Assembly: GCA_023246565.1 (NCBI GenBank)
Contig: JAHFIE010000007.1
Coordinates: 1-23,094, forward strand
Source: Candidatus Magasanikiibacteriota bacterium
GTDB lineage: Bacteria; Patescibacteriota; Patescibacteriia; Magasanikbacterales; UBA922
DNA: 23,094 nt
Reading direction: 5' to 3'
The notes under the pieces were generated by a model that ran no database searches, was not told the origin of the DNA, and worked only from the letters and a program-made list of their open reading frames with translations. The translations under genes were made by a program, and so were the position numbers. Below, piece by piece: positions 6,879 to 14,722 of the stretch. How positions within the stretch are numbered: the first letter of the stretch is position 1; each line of letters starts with the position of its first letter.

Positions 6879-9800
6879 ATGTTTTTTTCTAGGAAAAAGT
6901 ATCAATTTTATTATCTAGTCATTGTCACTCTCTGTATAACGACCTTTAATCTCATTTTAGGGCCGTTATTTTTTAGTTTTGAAGGTAGTACCATTCCAAA
7001 AGTTAAGGCTGCAGCTGTTACTTGGGTTGGTGGAGCAACAGGAACTTGGGAAACAGGATCAAACTGGAGTAGTAGTGCTGTGCCCACGAGTAGTGATGAT
7101 GTAACCATTTCCAGTACCACAGGACATATTGCCGTTACTTTATCTTCTGGTCAAACCGCGAATTTTAGCTCGTTAACTATTGGAGGAGATAGTACCTACA
7201 TAGCAACCACAACATTTATTGGTAATGTGGGTACTGCTGGATCATTGACCATAAACAGTAAAGGTAATATCGTCCAACAAAATACTACCCAACAGGTATT
7301 TACCGGAACCGTTACTGTCGCGAGCGGTGGTGTCTTGACTCATACTGCTAATACTACCAGTCAGCTCTATGAGTTAGATATAAGTGCTGTGACAATTGAT
7401 GTTCAATCGGGTGGATCAATAAACACTGATGGCAAAGGCTATTCTGGTGGTGCAAGTGGAAGTAATGGAAATGGAACTGGTGGTGGAACTGGTGTTGCGA
7501 GCGGCCGTGGTGGTGGAGGAGCTCATGGTGGAGATGGTGGAACTTCAATTGATACGACTGGTGGTACGGGTTATTGCGACATCAGTAGTCCTACAACAAT
7601 TGGTTCAGGTGGTGGCGGTGGAGGACAAGCTTGGTCTGGTACGGCAGGTGGTGGATTAATTATTTTAAATGTATCAGGAACATTGACTATTAATGGCACA
7701 ATCACGGCTGATGGCATGGCTAATGCCGGCAATGGAGGAGCTGGAGGAGCTGGTGGAGTAAACATTGTAGCGGGAACTATTGCTGGAACACCTGAAAGTT
7801 TTACGGTTACTGGAGGTACCTCGTCAGGTAGCGGTGCTGCTGGCGGTGGTGGAGGCTGTGTTCTTCTTAATTACACGACATCTAATAGTATTTCACCAAC
7901 AACAACGATAACCATGTCTGGTGGGGCAAGTAATGGTACAGGGTATCGTGGTGGCGCTGGTGTTACTTATGTAAAACAGAGTGGTACGAATGGTGATTTA
8001 TACTCCGTAAATAGTGGTACTTCTGGCGCAGGTTCTACTCAAGGCACTTCTTCTCTTACCGTTGATTCACTAACGTTAACAACAAGTCCCACGTATATTG
8101 TTCCAACAGGTAAAACACTTGTTGTGCGCAATAGTAGTCCATTCAATGGTGGTGACGCAACCGGTATTCTCCAAATAAATTCAGGTGCTACTTTTACTCC
8201 AACGTCTACAACTGATTTTCTTATTGCAAGTTCAACACTCCAAGTCATTCGTGGATCAACAGTAACTGCTTCGTCCAGTCTTGACATGGTCATTGATTAT
8301 GGTGGTACTTTTGATATGCGTTATTTCACCACATCTTCAAACGCGTTTCCATTGGACACACTCTATGTTAAAAATGGAGGTCTTCTAACTCATGGCGCCA
8401 ATAGCACTACCCAGGCTCATGTTATTAATGTATCATTTGCCTCCTCAACCATTGCAACAGGTGGTTCAATTAATATTGATGGGAAAGGTTACTCTGGTGG
8501 CACAACAGGTGTAAATGGAAATGGTCCAGGCGGTGGAGTTGGGGTGGCTAGTGGACAAGGTGGGGGTGGTGCCCATGCTGGTGCTGGTGGCACGACATCT
8601 GATGCTGTCGGTGGTTCAGCTTATTGTGTTAGTACCAGTCCTGGCACGATTGGTTCTGGTGGTGGAGGTGGTGGACAATCTACCTCTGGTGCAGCTGGAG
8701 GTGGGCTTGCTGTGCTTACTGCAACCGGTAGCTTTACTATTGCCGGTTCCATAACTGCTGGTGGAGTATCAAGCACAGGCAGAGGAGGTGCTGGCGGTGC
8801 TGGCGGAGTCAAGATAACCGCGGATATTGTAGCCGGTACACCACAAAGTTTTATTACTGTAGGTGGAAATGGAACTAATTCTGTTGCTGGTGGTGGCGGT
8901 GGTTGTATCTATATTCTTACCACTACGAGTAATTCAATAGCATCGGGCAATGTATCAGTAGCTGGTGGTACTTCAGTGTCAGGTGGTGCGTATAATGGTA
9001 GTGCGGGTACATTTACCGCAAGTTCTACTCCAACTGCCCCCTATACTCTTTATTCTAATAATTCTACTGCTCAATCAGGAAGTACTAATCCAACATTACT
9101 GAATGACACAACACCTGCATTTTCTTCACTCTACAATGACGCGGACAGTGGGGATATTGCCACGAAAGCGCATATTCAAGTAAGTACAGATTCTTCTTTT
9201 AGTTCTGTTACCCATTGGGACTCTGGTTCTTCGGGTAATACCATTACCAATTGTACCCAGGGTAATCGTTGTCAAGATTTTGTGTATGGTTCATTTGGTA
9301 CTGCTCCAACGACAAATTTATCATTGAATGATGATACTGACGAAAACTCACAAACTGTGTACTACTGGCGATTACGGTATTTTGATACTGCGGGTAATAC
9401 TGGCGCGTATCCTACCTCTACAGCTTCTTTTACCCTCCTCGATACTCCAAACGAACCAACCTCCCTCTCCGCCTCCGGAATCACTGCCTCTGCCGCCACC
9501 CTATCCTGGACTGACAACTCATCCATTGAATCGGGTTATTCTCTTGAATCATCCAGTGATCTTCGTACTTTCTCCACAGCATCAACCACGGTCACAAGCA
9601 CCATAAGTGTTTCGACCAGTTCTCTCTCGGTCGACACCCGGTATATCTACCGTGTACGAGGAACGAACAATGTGGGGAACTCTACCTACACCACCTCAAG
9701 TATTTTCTACACCCTAGCCAACACTGCCGGTACTCCCTCCGGAGCTGCTGCAAGTGTATCGTCCATCACCATTACGATTGACACGAACAGTAATCCTACG

Positions 9801-12800
9801 TCAACCAAGTATTCTCTCTACAACAGTACCTCGGGTAATTATCTTGCTGCTGATGGTTCTTCTACTGCTTCTCCAGTTTACCAAACCACGTCAACATGGG
9901 GCAGTTCGTTTGCAGCTACTGGTCTTTCACCCAACACGAGTTACCAGTTTGTTGCCGTGTCTCGGAATGGAGATAATGTCAACACAGCAACCTCCAGCGC
10001 AAGTACTGCTGCCTACACTCTAGCAAATGCTCCCACCTCACTGACGGCTGCCACGACCGGTGTTGCTGGACAACTTCAACTCAGTTGGAGCGCGAACAGT
10101 AATCCAGCCGGTACTTCCTACTATCTCGAAGAAACGAGTAATAGTAGTATTAGCTCAGGTTACATTACCGACACTACCCATACTTTGAGTGGTCTTACTC
10201 CCGGACAAACCTACACCTTTCAAGTGAAAGCTCGGAACAGTGCTGCTATTGACACCAGTTACAGTAGTTCAGTTTCAGCTAATGTTCCTTCAACGAGTGG
10301 CGGAGCTGCTCCTGCCTCATCTGCTCCTTCTGCTCCTGCAGCACCGAGCGCTCCCTTTGGAGAAACCTTACCTGATGTTTTGATCGAAGACTTTGCTCCG
10401 ACTGGTCTTATTAAAATTGTCTCAGCAAAAGGAGGAAACATTAATATTCTCTCAGAAGCTGGTCTTGTCTCTCCCCATAACGTAACAACCTACAGTGATG
10501 TTACCTCAGTACAAAGTAGTGACACCTCACTTGATCTTACCTCACCCTTTACCCTTAATTTCTCCTTTGCCTTGAATAAACATCCTCTTGACGCTTCTCT
10601 CGCAGGGAAAGACAAAGCAATTCTCAGTAAAAAAGGTGCCTACACCTTGGGATACACTACGAACATTAATTCTGGTCTTTGTTTTACTCTTAATAATGGC
10701 ACGAAAGTTTGTGATCATATTTTTGAACGTTCTCCAAATATGATCTCCGTACAACAGAAGTATGATTACCGTATTACCTGGAGTGGATCAGTCTTAGATT
10801 TCTATGATCAAAACCAAAAGGTGGATACTATTCCTATTAAATCCATACCAACGAGTCCTGAACCCCTGGTGATTGGTGGATCACGAACAGAATACCAACC
10901 CCAAAAATTCGCCTACAGCATGTATCCCTCGACCATCTATGATCTGCGTGTTGCTACTGAGCCACTTCTTATCTACACCAATAGCCGGGATGTTAAATTA
11001 AAGATTGATTCAAGCTATGCTGAACAACTTGCTTTAAAACAAAGTGATGAAAGTCCTTCCCCAGACTTTAGTAATGTAAGCTTTGACTCAGTATCCTCAG
11101 AACTTAATTGGAAACTAGAAGGCACTGATGGTAAGAAGTGTGTGAATGCTCGCTTTAATAGTCAGAAGAAAAAGTACAAATACGATACCTATGCTTGTGT
11201 TATTCTTGATACGGCAAAACCGTCGGCGGAGTTTTCAGCAACAAATGTAAATTCAACCATTTCTGGTACATCAGACCCTGATGCCGGGATCACGATCATT
11301 GCTGTTTTAAAAAAAGCTGGCCTTTCATTTGTTCCTGTCTCAGCACCTTCTATTTCATTGCCTCGTACAGGATTTGTGAGTCTTGCCGGGGATAACACCA
11401 CGACTATTAATCTCAAGGCGAATAAAGATGGTACCTGGAGTTATACCTTTCCGGAGACTATGCCAACTGGTTTATACGCAGTTACTGTTCAAACCAAAGA
11501 TTTGGCAGGGAATGTTTCAGTATCCACACCCAAGGATATTATGGTTGTTTCATCAAACACTCCCACACAGCCCATCCTTCCTGAACCCCCCAAACCTCCC
11601 GAAGAACCAACTGAACCGGTTAATGAACCAACAGAACCCACCGAAGAACCAACTGAACCAACACTCCCCAAGGAAGAACCAACAAAACCAATCGAGAAAC
11701 CAATTACCAAACCAACACCCAAACCTCTTGATACTCCACTGAATCCAAATACCACGAATCCAAATAACATTAATCCAAATAACATTAATCCAAATTCAAA
11801 CCTCAATACCAATGGTGAATCCAATAATGCATCGACTCAAATAGCATTAGGTACGGATTCTTCTGGATCAAATAACACTGAGTCAGGTAACACCAAAACT
11901 GACAACAGTCTATCTTCCAATCCACTCTTCCTCAAACTCACCGGCTTTTCTACTCCGACTGAACTTTTAAAAGCTACCCGTACTGTTCTTAATAAACCTG
12001 GTGTTCAAAAAGCCAATGTTCGTGTTGCTGTTCCTACTCTTGCGGCAGTTGGCATTGCCAATGTCTCGGTTGGTTTCCAACTACCACAACTCTTGAATCT
12101 TCTCCGGTATCTCTTTGGTCAACCTACCATGCTCCTTCGTCGTCGCAAACAAAAATCCTGGGGTGTGGTCTACAATGGATTTACGAAACTTCCGATTGAC
12201 CTTGCAACCATTCGTCTTATTGATGACACCACGAACAAAGTCGTGAGCTCTCAAGTCACTGATTTCCATGGCAGATACTTTTTGGCGGTCAACGAAGGAA
12301 CCTATCGCTTGGAAGTCATGAAACCAGGCTTTACTGGCTTTAGTGAACATTTGAAAGATAAAGAAGAAGATACGACGTACCTTAATCTCTATCATGGTGA
12401 ATCATTCTCACCGAAAGGGGAGGTATTTGATCTCCACTACAATATTCCTCTTGACCCAGTTCTTGAACACAAACCCACGACTCGTATTCTCCGAGACCAT
12501 CTTCGAGAAAAGATCCAGTTTGCTCTGAGTCTTACTGGTATGGGAGCAAGTATCATGTCCTTTGTGGTAACACCAAAACCAGGGACAGCATTCTTCATTC
12601 TTCTCCACCTCACAGTCTTCTTCATATTCTACACCCTTGCTCACCAAAAACTCCCGAATACGTGGGGTACGATTCGATCTCTTGTTACCAAATCCCCTTT
12701 GAGTAATGTTGTGGTACGTGTCTTTGATTCAGGGTATAATAAGCTCGTGAATACCGCAGTCTCAGATGGTAAAGGACGCTATGCTATCCTTGTTGGCCCT

Positions 12801-12950
12801 AGTATCTTCTATGTGACCTATGAGAAGACTGGCTATGAGAAGAAACAGAGTCCTTTTCTTGATTTCTCTACCGAGAAGACCAAGGGAATGGGAGGACTCA
12901 TTAGTCGGGATGAGATGATGGGGGAGGAGAAGAAAGTGTTGTCAAAATAA
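6879..12950 (+). CDS. Giant modular surface protein with Gly-rich repeats, FN3/Ig-like domains and C-terminal membrane region
   Basis: A 2,023-residue exported protein. Residues 1-45 form a signal peptide or anchor ending near KVKAAA. Next comes a WVGGATGTWETGSNW plus VPTSSDDVTI module, known from beta-helical surface proteins. Two copies of a Gly-rich block of about 220 residues follow, offset by 350 residues. Then come FN3-like modules (about 850-1140), a LamG/concanavalin-like region (about 1160-1370) and a bacterial Ig-like domain (about 1445-1555). A Pro/Glu/Thr-rich stalk (about 1560-1650) precedes a membrane segment (about 1713-1744). Beyond the basic RRRKQK lies a carboxypeptidase-regulatory/CnaB-like domain (about 1758-1820), then a two-helix hairpin (about 1879-1921) and a second such domain (about 1926-1990). 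All ten ectodomain cysteines fall in five local pairs. Probable role: adhesion or cell-surface structure. Base usage changes near 9425. ATG 6879 fits the promoter. Confidence 0.85.
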   Translation: MFFSRKKYQFYYLVIVTLCITTFNLILGPLFFSFEGSTIPKVKAAAVTWVGGATGTWETGSNWSSSAVPTSSDDVTISSTTGHIAVTLSSGQTANFSSLTIGGDSTYIATTTFIGNVGTAGSLTINSKGNIVQQNTTQQVFTGTVTVASGGVLTHTANTTSQLYELDISAVTIDVQSGGSINTDGKGYSGGASGSNGNGTGGGTGVASGRGGGGAHGGDGGTSIDTTGGTGYCDISSPTTIGSGGGGGGQAWSGTAGGGLIILNVSGTLTINGTITADGMANAGNGGAGGAGGVNIVAGTIAGTPESFTVTGGTSSGSGAAGGGGGCVLLNYTTSNSISPTTTITMSGGASNGTGYRGGAGVTYVKQSGTNGDLYSVNSGTSGAGSTQGTSSLTVDSLTLTTSPTYIVPTGKTLVVRNSSPFNGGDATGILQINSGATFTPTSTTDFLIASSTLQVIRGSTVTASSSLDMVIDYGGTFDMRYFTTSSNAFPLDTLYVKNGGLLTHGANSTTQAHVINVSFASSTIATGGSINIDGKGYSGGTTGVNGNGPGGGVGVASGQGGGGAHAGAGGTTSDAVGGSAYCVSTSPGTIGSGGGGGGQSTSGAAGGGLAVLTATGSFTIAGSITAGGVSSTGRGGAGGAGGVKITADIVAGTPQSFITVGGNGTNSVAGGGGGCIYILTTTSNSIASGNVSVAGGTSVSGGAYNGSAGTFTASSTPTAPYTLYSNNSTAQSGSTNPTLLNDTTPAFSSLYNDADSGDIATKAHIQVSTDSSFSSVTHWDSGSSGNTITNCTQGNRCQDFVYGSFGTAPTTNLSLNDDTDENSQTVYYWRLRYFDTAGNTGAYPTSTASFTLLDTPNEPTSLSASGITASAATLSWTDNSSIESGYSLESSSDLRTFSTASTTVTSTISVSTSSLSVDTRYIYRVRGTNNVGNSTYTTSSIFYTLANTAGTPSGAAASVSSITITIDTNSNPTSTKYSLYNSTSGNYLAADGSSTASPVYQTTSTWGSSFAATGLSPNTSYQFVAVSRNGDNVNTATSSASTAAYTLANAPTSLTAATTGVAGQLQLSWSANSNPAGTSYYLEETSNSSISSGYITDTTHTLSGLTPGQTYTFQVKARNSAAIDTSYSSSVSANVPSTSGGAAPASSAPSAPAAPSAPFGETLPDVLIEDFAPTGLIKIVSAKGGNINILSEAGLVSPHNVTTYSDVTSVQSSDTSLDLTSPFTLNFSFALNKHPLDASLAGKDKAILSKKGAYTLGYTTNINSGLCFTLNNGTKVCDHIFERSPNMISVQQKYDYRITWSGSVLDFYDQNQKVDTIPIKSIPTSPEPLVIGGSRTEYQPQKFAYSMYPSTIYDLRVATEPLLIYTNSRDVKLKIDSSYAEQLALKQSDESPSPDFSNVSFDSVSSELNWKLEGTDGKKCVNARFNSQKKKYKYDTYACVILDTAKPSAEFSATNVNSTISGTSDPDAGITIIAVLKKAGLSFVPVSAPSISLPRTGFVSLAGDNTTTINLKANKDGTWSYTFPETMPTGLYAVTVQTKDLAGNVSVSTPKDIMVVSSNTPTQPILPEPPKPPEEPTEPVNEPTEPTEEPTEPTLPKEEPTKPIEKPITKPTPKPLDTPLNPNTTNPNNINPNNINPNSNLNTNGESNNASTQIALGTDSSGSNNTESGNTKTDNSLSSNPLFLKLTGFSTPTELLKATRTVLNKPGVQKANVRVAVPTLAAVGIANVSVGFQLPQLLNLLRYLFGQPTMLLRRRKQKSWGVVYNGFTKLPIDLATIRLIDDTTNKVVSSQVTDFHGRYFLAVNEGTYRLEVMKPGFTGFSEHLKDKEEDTTYLNLYHGESFSPKGEVFDLHYNIPLDPVLEHKPTTRILRDHLREKIQFALSLTGMGASIMSFVVTPKPGTAFFILLHLTVFFIFYTLAHQKLPNTWGTIRSLVTKSPLSNVVVRVFDSGYNKLVNTAVSDGKGRYAILVGPSIFYVTYEKTGYEKKQSPFLDFSTEKTKGMGGLISRDEMMGEEKKVLSK
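7321..7980 (+). repeat. Gly-rich module, copy 1, inside the surface-protein gene
   Basis: This copy encodes about residues 148-367 and pairs with 8371-9030. Shared landmarks are GGSIN-DGKGYSGG, GVASG-GGGGAH, TIGSGGGGGGQ, GGAGGAGGV, AGTP-SF and GGGGGC. The cysteines are C233 and C327. Confidence 0.85.
8371..9030 (+). repeat. Gly-rich module, copy 2, inside the surface-protein gene
   Basis: The second copy is shifted by 1,050 bases (350 codons) from the first. Both cysteines are conserved (C583 and C676, against C233 and C327). Many synonymous and some amino-acid differences show the duplication is not recent. Confidence 0.85.
11763..11795 (+). repeat. 15-base tandem repeat in the Asn/Pro-rich linker
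   Basis: AATAACATTAATCCA occurs twice head to tail (11763-11777 and 11778-11792), followed by three bases of a third unit. It codes NNINP units in the linker that follows the Pro/Glu/Thr stalk. Exact repeats like this can change copy number by slippage and so vary stalk length. Confidence 0.8.
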
Positions 12951-13085
12951 TCGTTTTTTGCTAGGATAAATGTAATTATTATTACGATGGTGTTTGTTGT
13001 TGGCCAGTTTATTTAGGTTTGAAATTACTGTTCAACAACATCCTGCTCGTCCCATTCGAGTTTCCATCGATATTCAAGCTTTGGT

Positions 13086-14231
13086 ATGGCGGAAAAATTT
13101 ATTTTTACGTCTGAATCTGTCACCGAGGGGCATCCGGATAAAATTTGTGATCAAATTTCAGACGCGGTTTTGGACGCATTATTGGCACAAGATCCAGAAT
13201 CTCGTGTTGCTGTGGAATCATTCACTACCACAGGTCTTGTCATTGTTGGTGGAGAAGTTACGACAAAAGGGCATGTTGATGTCCAACAAATTACCCGTGA
13301 TGTGATTGAAAGTATTGGATACACTGATCCAGATTATGGAATTGATGCTGAACATGCTGGGATTTTGGTAGCGATTCATGAGCAATCACCAGATATTGCC
13401 CAAGGCGTAACAAAACCATCAGCTGAAGAACAAGGAGCAGGAGATCAAGGTCTTATGTTTGGTTATGCTTGTGATGAGACACCAGAACTTATGCCACTTC
13501 CTATTGCACTCGCGCATCGTTTAGCCCGTCGTTTGTCTGAAGTGCGTAAAGATGGAACAATTTCATATCTTCGTCCAGACGGAAAGACGCAAGTCGCGGT
13601 TGAATATGTTGACGGTCGACCTACACGTTTGGAAAATGTTGTTGTTGCTGCGCAACATCATGATACGGTAACACTGGATCAATTACGATCTGATGTTTTG
13701 GAGCAGGTCATTAAACCAATTTGCAAAGATTATATTGACGAAAAGACGCAGTTTTTTATTAATATGACCGGACGATTTGTTATTGGTGGCCCGCATGGTG
13801 ATACTGGTTTGACGGGGCGTAAAATTATTGTTGACACGTATGGTGGCATGGGTCGGCACGGCGGGGGTTGTTTTTCAGGAAAGGATCCATCAAAAGTTGA
13901 CCGATCAGGCGCGTACATGGCGCGTTATGTGGCAAAAAATATTGTTGCCGCAGGTCTTGCGAAAAAATGTGAAGTACAAATTTCTTATGTTATTGGTCGC
14001 GCTGAACCAACAAGTGTGAATGTGAATACGTTTGGTACTGCCACAACTTCGGATATGGCTTTAACCGAAGCAGTTACAAAAGTTTTTGATTTCCGTCCAG
14101 GAAAAATTATTGAACATTTTGGTTTAAAACGTCCGATGTATCGTCAAACCGCTGCTTATGGTCATTTTGGTCGTGATGGTTTTCCTTGGGAAGAAACAGG
14201 AAAGACTGAAGCTTTAAAACAAGCACTCTAA
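13086..14231 (+). CDS. metK: S-adenosylmethionine synthetase
   Basis: A 381-residue protein of normal family length. It contains GHPDK (15-19), the ATP-binding GAGDQGLMFGYA (117-128) and the phosphate loop GGGCFSGKDPSKVDRSGAY (259-277). The usual GGGAFSGKDPTKVDRSAAY carries minor substitutions here. It makes S-adenosylmethionine from methionine and ATP in the cytosol. The 135 bases before it (12951-13085) contain no clear promoter, and I found no SAM-riboswitch-like fold. No Shine-Dalgarno sequence precedes the ATG. The gene ends just before the inverted-repeat-bounded island at 14245. Confidence 0.96.
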   Translation: MAEKFIFTSESVTEGHPDKICDQISDAVLDALLAQDPESRVAVESFTTTGLVIVGGEVTTKGHVDVQQITRDVIESIGYTDPDYGIDAEHAGILVAIHEQSPDIAQGVTKPSAEEQGAGDQGLMFGYACDETPELMPLPIALAHRLARRLSEVRKDGTISYLRPDGKTQVAVEYVDGRPTRLENVVVAAQHHDTVTLDQLRSDVLEQVIKPICKDYIDEKTQFFINMTGRFVIGGPHGDTGLTGRKIIVDTYGGMGRHGGGCFSGKDPSKVDRSGAYMARYVAKNIVAAGLAKKCEVQISYVIGRAEPTSVNVNTFGTATTSDMALTEAVTKVFDFRPGKIIEHFGLKRPMYRQTAAYGHFGRDGFPWEETGKTEALKQAL

Positions 14232-14238
14232 AATTATG

Positions 14239-14261
14239 TGGAGGTGTCTGGTCAGCCTCCA
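14239..14261 (-). terminator. Hairpin after the receiver-like gene, possible terminator
   Basis: TGGAGG (14239-14244) pairs with CCTCCA (14256-14261). Read on the minus strand it follows the stop of the receiver-like gene and leads into CATAATTTTAG, a weak U-rich tail. It overlaps the left inverted repeat and could also affect metK mRNA. Confidence 0.4.
14245..14260 (+). repeat. Left inverted repeat of the island
   Basis: A 16-bp arm, perfectly complementary to 14632-14647. The match ends on both sides at mismatches. Confidence 0.9.
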
Positions 14262-14263
14262 TG

Positions 14264-14617
14264 TTACGGACAAAAGAAACGTCCAACGTAGGATACCACG
14301 CTCCCCACAGAGAGAGGAGTCTCGAGAAGCGCTCGAACAATCTTTGTTGTCACAAGCGGTTCTCCAATCCGCCTGAGCTTCTTGTGATCGTCCGACATAA
14401 GAATGAACGGGAGTCGGATTCCCCGATCCTTCATCTGTCGGGCAATGATGTCACCTGACTCATTCGGCAGTTCCAGGTTACAGATGATGAGGTCGAACTG
14501 CTGCGACCACGCCATCTCCCCGTTGTCCGTGGTCACAACAGTGTGTCCCACTTTCTGAAGGGCGTCCTTGTACAGGCGGGCAAGAATTCGGTTCCCGCCG
14601 ATAATGAGAATTCTCAT
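14264..14617 (-). CDS. Degenerate response-regulator receiver-domain protein
   Basis: A 117-residue stand-alone protein and the only convincing minus-strand gene in the window. The fold pattern is that of a CheY-like receiver: beta-1 RILII, alpha-1 LYKDALQKVGH, beta-3 FDLIICNLELP, beta-4 FILMS and a late EPL. The phosphorylation residues are lost. The acidic pair is G7-G8, the phospho-acceptor Asp is N47, and the conserved Lys before Pro is E86; only the Ser/Thr (S75) is kept. It is therefore probably a pseudo-receiver that works by protein contacts, or a decaying gene. Unlike its neighbours it has a fair ribosome-binding sequence (GAGGTG about 6 bases before the ATG) and higher GC, which suggests foreign origin. 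Confidence 0.7.
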   Translation of the reverse strand: MRILIIGGNRILARLYKDALQKVGHTVVTTDNGEMAWSQQFDLIICNLELPNESGDIIARQMKDRGIRLPFILMSDDHKKLRRIGEPLVTTKIVRALLETPLSVGSVVSYVGRFFCP

Positions 14618-14631
14618 GTTACACCTCGCTC

Positions 14632-14647
14632 GGAGGCTGACCAGACA
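14632..14647 (-). repeat. Right inverted repeat of the island
   Basis: A 16-bp arm, perfectly complementary to 14245-14260. It lies upstream of the receiver-like gene, 14 bases beyond its start codon. Confidence 0.9.
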
Positions 14648-14679
14648 TAAACACTTAACGCCAAAAGAGAAATTTTGTC

Positions 14680-14716
14680 AATCAATATTGATTTTTTGAT
14701 TCAAAAAAAGTATTAT
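14680..14716 (+). promoter_or_regulatory. uppP promoter with overlapping palindrome
   Basis: TTGATT (14688-14693) and TATTAT (14711-14716) are 17 bases apart. The ATG at 14723 lies 7 bases after the -10 box, so the mRNA is predicted to be leaderless. The -35 box is part of a perfect 14-base palindrome, AATCAATATTGATT (14680-14693), which could be an operator. Confidence 0.65.
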
Positions 14717-14722
14717 AGCTCC

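Larger units (their letters stand above)
14245..14647. mobile_element. 403-bp GC-rich island with 16-bp perfect inverted terminal repeats
   Basis: The left end TGTCTGGTCAGCCTCC and the right end GGAGGCTGACCAGACA are exact reverse complements. Between them is a single minus-strand ORF. A hand count over 14341-14580 gives 130 G+C of 240 (about 54%), against 35% in one 60-base line of the neighbouring metK. An 8-base direct repeat CATGTTAC (14260-14267 and 14615-14622) spans the ORF's stop and start codons. No target-site duplication is visible outside the repeats and no transposase is present. It may therefore be a non-autonomous cassette, an old insertion, or a gene flanked by related terminator-like sequences. 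Confidence 0.45.

Noticed and set aside
7571..8812. Open frames on both strands over the Gly-rich region, some coding Pro-rich or Leu/Val-rich peptides
   Set aside because: They are mirror images of the GGT/GGA-rich codons of the surface-protein gene; they have no starts with signals and no recognisable domains.
7321..9030. CRISPR-like array suggested by repeated GGTGGTGG blocks
   Set aside because: The repeats are in-frame glycine codons of varying length without regular spacers.
12951..13085. Possible SAM riboswitch upstream of metK
   Set aside because: I could not draw any known SAM-I, SAM-II or SMK-type core; only weak A/U pairings are present.
12994..13305. A 103-residue frame overlapping the start of metK
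   Set aside because: Most of it lies in another frame of the clear metK coding sequence, and its product is basic and unlike any family.
14260..14622. Integron-type attC sites at the edges of the receiver-like ORF
   Set aside because: The repeated GTTAC does not continue into the GTTRRRY core, and no paired R'/R'' and L'/L'' boxes are visible.
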